From G965227875 sp965227875 (GTDB taxonomy: Bacteria > Pseudomonadota > Alphaproteobacteria > Rhizobiales > JAJFHC01), in assembly GCA_965227875.1 (NCBI GenBank), contig OZ245783.1, positions 5,084,001 through 5,148,000 on the forward strand: DNA of 64,000 nucleotides, read 5' to 3'. Made by a program: the position numbers and the translations under genes. The first letter of the stretch is position 1, and each line of letters opens with the position of its first letter. A model generated the notes under the pieces. That model was not told where the DNA came from, searched no databases, and was given only the letters and a program-made list of their open reading frames with translations. Below are positions 44,201-51,977 of this stretch, piece by piece.

Positions 44201-45346
44201 TCAGGCAGCGGCCGAGAGGTTGTCGCCAAGCTGTTGCGCCAGGTATCTCGCGGTATCCGGCCCGAGCCGCGAAATCAGATCCAGCATTGTCTTCCTGTCC
44301 AGCGGATCCAGTTCCTCGCATTCCGTGACTGCCAGTTCAACCAGCCGCCGCCCGAATGCCTCCGGCGTGACCTCGATGGCCGCCTGCTGCACGTCCATGT
44401 GCAGGTCCAGCGCAAGACGGAACGCAGGATATGCGTCGGCGGGCAACCCCGCGCGCAGGTAGATTGCCCGGGACCCCAGCCGCGCCTTGCCGTAGAGCAG
44501 CGAGCGGACCTTTCTCAGCGGCACACCGGAGATCACGTGAAGCGCCTGCTCCACGAAGCTCGCCATGCCCGCGAAGGACGCCCGCAGCACAAGAGACGCG
44601 GTCATTTCCCCGTGCTGGGCGATGAGCACGGCGGTCTTGTTCATGCTTTCGGGACTGCTGCCGGTCCGGCAGATGAGGTTCATGTAACGCTCGTCGCGCC
44701 AACTCGACTGCCGTGCCGTGCCGTTGACGAGGTCGAGCGGTGCGTCTGCGGGAGCATCCTGCTTTTGCCGTGTGAGCATGATCGAGACATGAAGCGGAAG
44801 GTCGAGGCGGCGGCCGAGCGCAGTCCTGATCGTCTCGTTCTCGGCAAACACGGAAACAAGATGCTCGAAGCCACGTTCCCCGATATCCGCCTTGGGATTG
44901 CGCAGGATGGTCAGGCAGAGCGTTTCGTCATCGGTTGCGGCGATGGCTTCCGCCAGGCGCCGTTCGATGACCCGGCGGCGCGATACCGCCTGTTTCTGCA
45001 ACCGTGATCCGGACTTGAGCAGCGCAAGCAGGTCCGAGACCGACAGGGACCGTGTCAGCTCGATGAGCGGCAGGGACACCTCCTCCACATCGCAGACAAG
45101 CCGCCGCACGATGTCTTTCGGCACCAGGGCCGACCGACCCAGCGAACGGGCGAGAGTGCGCCGAACCTTGATGACCGTGTCTTCGCACAACAGTTCGAGC
45201 AGCGGGTGAAGGTCCGCGAACTGGGAGGGATCAGCGTCTTCCGCACAAAACAGTTCGCCAATCTGGCGGGCCAGCGTGGCTCTTATTTCCGCGTCCGGGC
45301 TCTGTGCGACGTGCGACAGGTAAGCAGTATCGAAAGTTTCCGGCAT
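44201..45346 (-). CDS. DUF2336 domain-containing protein
   Basis: The 381-aa all-helical protein has HEAT-like repeats (SPDAEIRATLARQIGELF, TVIKVRRTLARSLG) and matches the DUF2336 family, which is nearly confined to Alphaproteobacteria and often lies near motility or two-component genes. It is convergent with the HPt gene. Molecular role is unknown. Confidence 0.85.
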   Translation of the reverse strand: MPETFDTAYLSHVAQSPDAEIRATLARQIGELFCAEDADPSQFADLHPLLELLCEDTVIKVRRTLARSLGRSALVPKDIVRRLVCDVEEVSLPLIELTRSLSVSDLLALLKSGSRLQKQAVSRRRVIERRLAEAIAATDDETLCLTILRNPKADIGERGFEHLVSVFAENETIRTALGRRLDLPLHVSIMLTRQKQDAPADAPLDLVNGTARQSSWRDERYMNLICRTGSSPESMNKTAVLIAQHGEMTASLVLRASFAGMASFVEQALHVISGVPLRKVRSLLYGKARLGSRAIYLRAGLPADAYPAFRLALDLHMDVQQAAIEVTPEAFGRRLVELAVTECEELDPLDRKTMLDLISRLGPDTARYLAQQLGDNLSAAA

Positions 45347-45463
45347 CTTCGGTCTCCACCCGTTCTCGCGCGCGGCATGACCGCGCGGACCCTGCCTGAA
45401 AGTGGAGATTCATGATTAAAATTCCGTTCACCATGTTGCGTCGCGCTGCATGGTGACGGCGGA

Positions 45464-46699
45464 TCATTCTTCCCGTTCTTCGGCGATGGCGGACGCCGCG
45501 ACCAGGGTGGTGCGGGGCGCGACGAGCACGAAGTCCCCCTGCTCTTCCGACGGCACCGCGGCACGCTGCGTCATGCGGTAGAGCGCAAACAGGCCGAGTA
45601 CCCCGTAGACGACTGCCATGAGAGCGAGGTAACCGTCGGGCCCGAACTGACGCATGAAGGCACCCGCGGTAATCGGCCCGAAACTCGAACCGATCCCGAA
45701 CAGGAGCACCAGCTTGGCGCTCGCGCCGAGCATCTGGTCGTACTCCAGTTGGTCGTTGGCATGGGCGATCGCCAGCGAATAGAGCGGCAGCGACAGCGCA
45801 CCGAAGACCGTGAACGCCACCGCAAGGGCGAAAAACGAATGCGCGGCGGCGAACATGCAGACGAGCGCGACGGCGGACGTGATGAAGGTCAGGATCATCA
45901 TCACCATGCGCCTGTCATACCGGTCGGAAAGCGTGCCGATGGGAAACTGGGCGAAGACGACACCGAGCAGCGGCAGGCCCATGAGCAGGGAGATCTGTCC
46001 GAGCGAGAGCCCGTTGAGATTGCCGTAGACGGCGCCCATGCCGAAAAACGCACCCTGCCCGACACCGTTTATGAAACAGGCGAACACGGCCAGCGGGGAG
46101 CTATTGTAGAGCTCCTTGACGCCGACCGGACGTACCTGCGGGATCTCGGGCGCGTGGGTCCTCGTCAGCGCAACCGGCACCAGCGCCATCGACACGAGTG
46201 CGGAAACGATGATGAACAGGACGAATCCCCCCGGGTCCGCGAGGTTGAGAAGGAACTGGCCGAGGCCGAAAAACGAGAAGCTGATGATCATGTAGACGGA
46301 CAGGAACTTGCCGCGCATCTCGTTGGTCGCGGCATGGTTGACCCAGCTTTCCGCCACGACGTACAGCCCGGCAAGGCATGCGCCCGTCAGCACGCGCATG
46401 AAGAACCACGCGTAGGGATTGACGAAGACCGCGAACAGCAGGAACACCGTGGAGGATATCGACGCGAACGCGGAGAACACGCGGATATGCCCGACCCGCC
46501 CGATAAGCACGGGCGTGATCAATGAACCGACGAGCAGCCCGACGAAATAGCCCGACATGACGAAACCCGTCACGGCGGTGCCGAAGCCCTCCATGATCGC
46601 CCGGAGCCCGAGCAGCGTGCCCTGGAGGCCGTTGCCAAGCATGAGGAGCGCAACCCCGGTAAAGAGCGCCCAGATTCTGATGACGGCCTGTGCAAGCAT
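45464..46699 (-). CDS. MFS transporter (YcaD-like)
   Basis: The 411-aa protein has twelve predicted membrane segments, begins VIRIWALFTGVALLMLGNGLQGTLLGLRA and has GTLSDRYDRRMVMM as the second-half MFS loop. AESWVNHAATNEMRGK and the overall plan resemble the YcaD group. The substrate is unknown. A short C-terminal cytoplasmic tail ends in EEREE. Confidence 0.87.
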   Translation of the reverse strand: MLAQAVIRIWALFTGVALLMLGNGLQGTLLGLRAIMEGFGTAVTGFVMSGYFVGLLVGSLITPVLIGRVGHIRVFSAFASISSTVFLLFAVFVNPYAWFFMRVLTGACLAGLYVVAESWVNHAATNEMRGKFLSVYMIISFSFFGLGQFLLNLADPGGFVLFIIVSALVSMALVPVALTRTHAPEIPQVRPVGVKELYNSSPLAVFACFINGVGQGAFFGMGAVYGNLNGLSLGQISLLMGLPLLGVVFAQFPIGTLSDRYDRRMVMMILTFITSAVALVCMFAAAHSFFALAVAFTVFGALSLPLYSLAIAHANDQLEYDQMLGASAKLVLLFGIGSSFGPITAGAFMRQFGPDGYLALMAVVYGVLGLFALYRMTQRAAVPSEEQGDFVLVAPRTTLVAASAIAEEREE

Positions 46700-46999
46700 G
46701 TCGGAGCATTCCGCTTTGGGAGAGGACCATGAAACGAGCGCCCCGTTTACAGGTCCGCATGGGGTTCGAGGATTCCAAACACGACATAACGCGCGTCAAA
46801 AACGCGCTTTGCTGTTCCGGCTTCGACCCGGCAGCAGTCAAGCCTGCCAAAGGCCTGATTTCACATTCCTTCAGGCAACGCGGCCCGGAATGTCTGAGCG
46901 GTCCGGCAGGTGGGCAAGCTTGATAGCAGTTCGCGTCCGGACACCACTGAATTCCGTTCAATCCGATCCGTTGCGGGCTTCCCGCCGACGGGAAATCGT
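46700..46999. other. gap with one doubtful small ORF
   Basis: This 300-bp stretch lies between the MFS start and the end of the DksA-like gene, both on the minus strand, so it should hold the MFS promoter. The only candidate gene is the plus-strand 64-codon frame listed separately. A short hairpin GCGCGT/ACGCGC near 46790-46810 is seen; its role is unclear. Confidence 0.35.
46729..46923 (+). CDS. possible small protein, 64 aa
   Basis: GGAG lies about 6 nt before the ATG of a 64-codon frame (MKRAPRLQVRMGFEDSKHD...), divergent from the MFS gene. Three Cys and several Lys/Arg are present but no motif. Codon use is less typical than that of neighbours, so it may be a chance frame. Confidence 0.25.
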   Translation: MKRAPRLQVRMGFEDSKHDITRVKNALCCSGFDPAAVKPAKGLISHSFRQRGPECLSGPAGGQA

Positions 47000-47347
47000 T
47001 CAGCCGCCGCCTCGGCGCACGACCGTGGCTGCGGCAGGGTCGAGATCGAGGCGGGCCCTGGGAATAGGCTCGCCCGTCTGCACGCAATAGCCGTATTCGC
47101 CGTCCTCGATCCGGTCGAGCGCGGCGTCGACCTTCTGCAGTTCCTGCAGTCTCCGGCGACGTGTTTCCTGCGCCATCGCCTGCACCTGCATGGCGTCCAT
47201 GCGCGACAGGCGCCCCACCGACGTCTGGTCGAGTTGCACGGGAGCGCTGTCGTCCGCGGAAGTGTGGAGCAATTCCTCCAGTTCCGCCTTCATGTCGAGG
47301 AGCCGACCCTTGAAACGGGCCACTTCGTCTTCGCTGAGGTCTTCCAT
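47000..47347 (-). CDS. TraR/DksA-family protein lacking the zinc site
   Basis: The 115-aa product has the DksA coiled-coil region (MKAELEELLHTSADD ... RRRRLQELQKVDAALDRIEDGEYGYC) and the C-terminal globule GEPIPRARLDLDPAA. Of the four zinc Cys, only the first is present (YGYCVQTG) and the sequence ends before the second pair. Zinc-free DksA2-type proteins are known. It would bind RNA polymerase in the secondary channel. It lies 36 bp downstream of the transglycosylase-like gene. Confidence 0.83.
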   Translation of the reverse strand: MEDLSEDEVARFKGRLLDMKAELEELLHTSADDSAPVQLDQTSVGRLSRMDAMQVQAMAQETRRRRLQELQKVDAALDRIEDGEYGYCVQTGEPIPRARLDLDPAAATVVRRGGG

Positions 47348-47383
47348 CCGCGCGCCTCTCGTCCCGCCTCCTCGCGGTTCCGG

Positions 47384-48400
47384 TCAGTTGGTGCGGAACA
47401 GATCGTAGAGCGGTTTGCGCGGTTCGAGCAAACCCCTGGCGCGGGAAATCGGCGTCGCTGAAGTCTCCTCTGCGGCCCGGCGACCGGCGTTTCCCACCGG
47501 GTCTCCCGAGGGGTCGATCGCGCCGGTCTGTTCGTAGAACAGGCGGATCTGTGCCGACGACAGGACAAGCGGACCGTCGCGCATGTATGCGTCCTCGCCT
47601 GCGGCGTTTCCGGAGGTACGGGCACCGCCTGTGTCCGCGAACAGGCTCCTCACCGCAAGACCTCCTGCGGGTGCGGTATCTCCGCCGAAATTGACGGGCC
47701 TGAGATACTCGGCAGCGGCTGGGGAAATCCTGATGTCCCGGGCATCGTTTGACGGTCGGGTTGGTGCATCGGCGATCCGGACCGGCGAATCGCCATGTTT
47801 CCGCACGAGCACGTCATAGACGCCCGCAACACTGCGGGGGCGGCCCGATCCCTCGTAGAATATGCTGCGGTTCGCGCGCGCCGCATCCGGGAAGAGATCC
47901 CGTCCCGCGCGATCGGGGTTGTTCTCCGCTTCGCTGATGAGCCGGACGGCTCCGCCCGCACCGAGGAAATGCGCGATGTAAAGCTCCCCCTCCGTCGGCT
48001 CCCGGCCGATGTTTTCGGAGAGCGTGTCATGAGAGACGCGCGTGTAGGCCCCGGCCACCATTGCGGCCACGCCGGGATCCTTCCGCAGGGCAAGAATTGC
48101 CGACCGATCAGCCCCTTCGGTCACTTTGTGCCGACCGTCGGGGGTCGTCTCGATCTGGGCGGCGAGGTCTCCCATTCCCATCCCGGGCCCGACCGACTTG
48201 ATCATGCCGAGCCAAGTCTGCTCGATGAACTGAAACAGTCCTGTCGCGGAAGAAGTCCTTGATTTCGCGTTACTATCGAGCCCGCTCTCGCGAACGGCGG
48301 TCTTCAGAAGATAGTCGAAGTCGACGCCCGTGGCCTTGCTGGCGTTGCGCAGGGCGGTGTCGATTGTCTGCGGGACCGCGATCGGTTGGATGCCTGACAT
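47384..48400 (-). CDS. lytic transglycosylase (SLT)-like protein
   Basis: The 338-aa protein has AVRESGLDSNAKSRTSSATGLFQFIEQTWLGMI, the SLT catalytic segment with Glu38, then ELYIAHFLGAGGAVRLI. The N-terminus has no signal peptide, which suggests export by a flagellar-type system or release from a larger assembly. The C-terminal 130 residues look disordered. Cutting of peptidoglycan during flagellum or secretion-system assembly is likely; the context gives no direct proof. Confidence 0.78.
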   Translation of the reverse strand: MSGIQPIAVPQTIDTALRNASKATGVDFDYLLKTAVRESGLDSNAKSRTSSATGLFQFIEQTWLGMIKSVGPGMGMGDLAAQIETTPDGRHKVTEGADRSAILALRKDPGVAAMVAGAYTRVSHDTLSENIGREPTEGELYIAHFLGAGGAVRLISEAENNPDRAGRDLFPDAARANRSIFYEGSGRPRSVAGVYDVLVRKHGDSPVRIADAPTRPSNDARDIRISPAAAEYLRPVNFGGDTAPAGGLAVRSLFADTGGARTSGNAAGEDAYMRDGPLVLSSAQIRLFYEQTGAIDPSGDPVGNAGRRAAEETSATPISRARGLLEPRKPLYDLFRTN

Positions 48401-48478
48401 GCTGCCTCCGGGTAAGCTGGCACTGTCATACCCAGCAATCGCCGTGCCACTTCACTCCGGAACCGTTCCCAAACCCCG

Positions 48479-48853
48479 TCAAGACGCGCGAAGCCCGGCC
48501 TGGACCAGCTTGAAATCAAGCAGGTCGTCGTCGAATGGCTTGACGAGACATTCGTACGCCCCGTCCCAGATCGCCGCACCGATGAGTGCCGGATCCTGGT
48601 CGTCGGCGCAATAGATAACGACAGGCGTTCGCCCGTCCCTCGAAAGAGAAAGGCTCTTGAGTAGCCCACTGCTCTTTCCCGGCCCGCTCGCCGATGCATC
48701 CACGAAGATGACATCCGGCATGTTTTCCCGGCACGCGGTCATCGCGTCTTCGGTGTTGCCAACCCGGTGGACCCGGAAATTGCTGCGCTTGAAATAGGCC
48801 CGTGCAGACTCGCTGACCTGGGGGTTCCTGTCGACGATCAGGCATGTCTTCAT
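48479..48853 (-). CDS. degenerate CheY-like receiver protein
   Basis: The ATG start has AAAGG 8 nt upstream; a GTG three codons earlier would sit inside that site. The 124-aa protein is a lone receiver with Asp8, Asp52 (VIFVDASAS) and Lys105 (CLVKPF). The second acidic residue of the usual pair is Arg (VDRN) and the switch Ser/Thr is replaced in VVIYCADD, so phosphorylation or switching may be altered. Confidence 0.8.
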   Translation of the reverse strand: MKTCLIVDRNPQVSESARAYFKRSNFRVHRVGNTEDAMTACRENMPDVIFVDASASGPGKSSGLLKSLSLSRDGRTPVVIYCADDQDPALIGAAIWDGAYECLVKPFDDDLLDFKLVQAGLRAS

Positions 48854-48908
48854 GAGTTGCACCTTTCCGTTCGTGCGAGGGTGAGACGGGACGCGAACAC
48901 CATTTATG

Positions 48909-48925
48909 CGAGTCCTAATGACTCG
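48909..48925. repeat. inverted repeat CGAGTC-N5-GACTCG
   Basis: Six-base arms flank CTAAT. It shares the CGAGTCCT...ACTCG outline with the repeat at 49111-49130, so both may be sites for one regulator or RNA stems. Confidence 0.35.
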
Positions 48926-48929
48926 TTCG

Positions 48930-48945
48930 TAAACGAAAAGTTAAC
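48930..48945 (-). promoter_or_regulatory. near CtrA box
   Basis: TAAA-N7-TTAAC differs from the CtrA consensus in the first half-site only. It lies 77 bp before the degenerate receiver start. Confidence 0.3.
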
Positions 48946-49110
48946 CGCCGTTTACACCTGGATAAACGTGATTTATTTCATTAAAATCAATACATTAAAT
49001 GAACGAAGAGAATCAGTTTCGCAGCTCCGCGTTAACCGTTCGGCCTGTCAAGCGGGACTCGCATCGCGACTCACTCCGATGAGTTTCACAACCCATGATT
49101 GCATCTTCAA

Positions 49111-49130
49111 CGAGTCCTGTTACGGACTCG
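49111..49130. repeat. inverted repeat CGAGTCC-N6-GGACTCG
   Basis: Perfect 7-base arms around TGTTAC, about 90 bp before the MaoC gene. No T-run follows, so a protein site or RNA stem is more likely than a terminator. Confidence 0.4.
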
Positions 49131-49221
49131 CGATTCCCGTATTTCGTCCTCTTTTGCGGCGACACGTCGGTTGCCGCTGGTCTATAACGGCAGCCGCCTG
49201 ACACCTGCACGGGGAAACCAA

Positions 49222-49683
49222 ATGCCGGGACTCTATTTCGAGGAATTCACCATCGGTAACGTCATCCAGCACGAACTGAGGCGCACCGTGACCGAAATGG
49301 ACAACATGCTGTTCAGCAACATGACCCTGAACCCCCAGCCGCTGCATATCGACCGGCATTTCTGCGAAACGCAGACCGAATTCGGACAGCCGCTCGTGAA
49401 CAGCCTGTTCACGCTGGGCCTGATGATCGGGATTTCCGTTAACGACACCACTGTCGGCACCACCATCGCTAACCTCGGCATGACGGACGTACGGTTCCCG
49501 GCCCCCCTCTTCCACGGCGATACCGTCCACGTGGAAACCGAGATCATCGGCAAGCGCGAGAGCCGTTCGCGCCCGGATGCCGGCATCGTCGAGTTCGAAC
49601 ACCGGGCGTTCAACCAGAAGGACGAGCTCGTCGCCACGTGCAGGCGCCAGGCTTTCATGCGCAAGACACCACAAAAGGCATAG
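49222..49683 (+). CDS. MaoC-family (hotdog) dehydratase/hydratase
   Basis: The 153-aa protein starts MPGLYFEEFTIGNV and has the hotdog-fold hydratase features NPQPLHIDRHFCETQTEFGQPLVNSLFTLGL, where Asp and His fit the MaoC catalytic pair. It adds water to an enoyl-CoA. It is 6 bp upstream of a CitE-like lyase. A similar pair (itaconyl-CoA hydratase with citramalyl-CoA lyase, or mesaconyl-type hydratase with malyl-CoA lyase) is known, so a C4/C5 dicarboxyl-CoA step is likely. Confidence 0.87.
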   Translation: MPGLYFEEFTIGNVIQHELRRTVTEMDNMLFSNMTLNPQPLHIDRHFCETQTEFGQPLVNSLFTLGLMIGISVNDTTVGTTIANLGMTDVRFPAPLFHGDTVHVETEIIGKRESRSRPDAGIVEFEHRAFNQKDELVATCRRQAFMRKTPQKA

Positions 49684-49689
49684 TTATCC

Positions 49690-50568
49690 ATGAGGAGCCT
49701 CCTGTTCGTACCGGGCGACAGCCCCCGCAAGATGGAAAAGGCACTGACGAGCGGTGCCGACGTCCTGATTCTCGACCTCGAAGATTCCGTCGGTCTGGAT
49801 GACAAGGCCGCCGCCCGCGAAACCACCGCCGAATTCCTGAAGGCCCGCACCGGGGACGGTCCGCGCATGTTTGTGCGCGTGAACCCCTTCAATTCCGGTC
49901 TGACCCGGGACGATCTCGCTGCCGTGTTGCCCGGATGTCCGGACGGCCTCGTCCAGCCCAAGACGCGATCGGGCGACGACGTCGGCGCTCTCGAGAAAAT
50001 GGCTGCGGAACTGATCGGGGAAGCAAGCCTCGAGGGCCCGACTCCGGAAATCTGCGTCATCGCGACCGAAACCGCCGCTTCCGTGTTCACGATGGGCAGC
50101 TATTCCGGGTGCTCCGCTCGTCTCACCGCACTGTCCTGGGGAGCGGAGGACCTGAGCGCGGACATCGGCGCATCCACCAACCGTCTCGAGAGCGGGACAT
50201 ACTCGGACCCCTTCCGGCTTGCCCGCTCCCTTGCCCTGTTCGCGGCGCACGCAGCCGAGGTGGACGCGATCGACACTGTCTACACGAACTTCCGCAACAC
50301 CGACGGCCTGCGAGACGAGTGCATCGCCGCGGTGCGCGACGGGTTTACCGGAAAGCTCGCGATCCATCCCGCGCAGGTCCCGGTCATCAACGAGGTCTTC
50401 TCACCGTCACCGGAAGACGTAGGCCGTGCGAAACGCGTCTTCGAGGCGTTCGAGGCGGCGGGCAATCCGGGCGTCGTGGGCCTTGACGGCGAAATGCTCG
50501 ACCGTCCCCACCTGCTGCGCGCGCGAAAGCTTCTGGACCGGGCCGAGCAATACGGGCTTGCGACCTGA
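49690..50568 (+). CDS. CitE/HpcH-family CoA ester lyase or thioesterase
   Basis: The 292-aa TIM-barrel protein has RSLLFVPGDSPRKMEKAL, DVLILDLEDSV (metal site), RVNPFNS and TETAASVFTMGSYSG. Family members cleave malyl-CoA, citramalyl-CoA or methylmalyl-CoA, or hydrolyse malyl-CoA. The adjacency to a MaoC hydratase suggests they act in series. Which ester is used cannot be told. Confidence 0.88.
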   Translation: MRSLLFVPGDSPRKMEKALTSGADVLILDLEDSVGLDDKAAARETTAEFLKARTGDGPRMFVRVNPFNSGLTRDDLAAVLPGCPDGLVQPKTRSGDDVGALEKMAAELIGEASLEGPTPEICVIATETAASVFTMGSYSGCSARLTALSWGAEDLSADIGASTNRLESGTYSDPFRLARSLALFAAHAAEVDAIDTVYTNFRNTDGLRDECIAAVRDGFTGKLAIHPAQVPVINEVFSPSPEDVGRAKRVFEAFEAAGNPGVVGLDGEMLDRPHLLRARKLLDRAEQYGLAT

Positions 50569-50585
50569 CGCCCGAGACGCGGACG

Positions 50586-51185
50586 TCAGACCTTGGGCCG
50601 CTTCATTTCGAAGACGGTATCCACGCTGGTGTACTCGTGATAGCCGCAGCGGGCAATCGTCCGCATGCTGGTGATGTCGATCATGCCGTCCTCCACGACC
50701 GAGTCATCGATGAAGACGCCGAGAACTTCACCGAAGATCACCGAGGCCTCGGCGAAGCCCGGCTTGCGCGGCAGCGCCACCGTCTGCATGTAGCGGCACT
50801 CGAGCGCAACCGGTGAACGGGCGACGCGGGGCGGCTTGACCAGTCTGGAGGGCGCCGCTTCCAATCCGGCGAATTCCATTTCGTCCACGTCGGAGTCGAC
50901 CGCCGCGGAGGTCTGGTTCATTTCCTCCCGAAGGTCCCAGACCGCGAGATTGCAGACGAATTCGCCTGTTTCCTCGATGTTTCTCTGGCTGTCCTTGCGC
51001 CCCTGGCTGCCGAACACGACCACATGCGGATCGGTCGACATCGCATTGAAGAAACTGTACGGCGCGAGATTGATCCGGCCGTCCGCATTCATCGACGTGA
51101 TCCAGCCGATCGGCCGGGGCGCCACGAGCGTCTTGAACGGGTCATGGCGTAGCCCGTGCACGTTGTTGTCGGTCGTATAGAACAT
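50586..51185 (-). CDS. flavin reductase family protein
   Basis: The 199-aa FMN-binding split-barrel protein has DPFKTLVAPRPIGWITSMNADGRINLAPYSFFNAMSTDP, the standard N-terminal signature. It would reduce flavin with NAD(P)H or bind FMN itself. It lies 21 bp downstream of a nitroreductase gene, so the two are probably co-transcribed. Confidence 0.88.
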   Translation of the reverse strand: MFYTTDNNVHGLRHDPFKTLVAPRPIGWITSMNADGRINLAPYSFFNAMSTDPHVVVFGSQGRKDSQRNIEETGEFVCNLAVWDLREEMNQTSAAVDSDVDEMEFAGLEAAPSRLVKPPRVARSPVALECRYMQTVALPRKPGFAEASVIFGEVLGVFIDDSVVEDGMIDITSMRTIARCGYHEYTSVDTVFEMKRPKV

Positions 51186-51206
51186 CGTCTTGCCTTCTGG
51201 TTCCGG

Positions 51207-51788
51207 TCAGGCCCGGTCGTCTTGCGACCACACGCTGACCACGTCGTCGAATTCCGGGCGGGGGCGTTCGCTCGGGGCCTGCGCCGCGGTTCCCATGTAG
51301 ATGAACCCCGCGACCTTTTCCTCCGCCTCGAGGCCGAGTGCATTCAGGACACGTGGGTCGTAGCCGTACCATTCCGTCAGCCACTGAGAAGCGTAGCCCT
51401 TGGCGGTCGCGGCGATGAGCAGATTCTGGCAGACGGCGCCGGCGGACAGGATCTGCTCCCATTCCGGCACCTTTGCACTGGCATCGACACTGGACACCAC
51501 GCAGACGACCAGCGGCGCGCGCAGGAAACGGTCCGCCTCGAAACCGATGCGTTCCTCGTCGGCCTGGGGGTTGTCCTCGACGAAGGCCTCCCGGATCGCC
51601 TCGCCCAGCGCACGGCGCGCGTCGCCCTCGATGATCACGAACCGCCAGGGTGTCAGTTTGCCGTGATCGGGGACGCGCATGCCGGCCCGCAGAATGTCTT
51701 CTAGGTCTTGTTTCGACGGCCCCGGCTCGACCATGTTGATCGCCAGGACGGACCGTCTGGTGTGCAAAAGCTTAATTGTTTCGTGCAT
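51207..51788 (-). CDS. nitroreductase family protein
   Basis: MHETIKLLHTRRSVLAINM was preferred over a start ten codons upstream. The 193-aa protein has the RRS FMN contact, DHGKLTPWRFVIIEGDAR and GAVCQNLLIAATAKGYASQW, as in the NADPH nitroreductase / YdjA-like group. It reduces nitro or quinone substrates with FMN. Substrate unknown. Confidence 0.88.
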   Translation of the reverse strand: MHETIKLLHTRRSVLAINMVEPGPSKQDLEDILRAGMRVPDHGKLTPWRFVIIEGDARRALGEAIREAFVEDNPQADEERIGFEADRFLRAPLVVCVVSSVDASAKVPEWEQILSAGAVCQNLLIAATAKGYASQWLTEWYGYDPRVLNALGLEAEEKVAGFIYMGTAAQAPSERPRPEFDDVVSVWSQDDRA

Positions 51789-51977
51789 AGGGTTCCCGTG
51801 TGGAATAGCCGGCGTCATGCGGCTTCAGGCAGGATGCCGAATGCGTATCGCGTCGGGCGGGGAAATGTCAATTCACCGCTACGTGCTACCTCGACGGGAG
51901 AAATGCGCATCGGCGGTTTTCCGATAGCGCACACGTCCGGTATTATCGGGGTCGGCTGAGTCGCAGGGGAACGGGTC

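Larger units (their letters stand above)
48854..49221. other. 368-bp divergent intergenic region with inverted repeats
   Basis: The gap is AT-rich around 48940-49010 and drives the receiver gene leftward and the MaoC gene rightward. It contains a near CtrA box and two related inverted repeats, listed separately. No coding frame is convincing. Confidence 0.4.
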
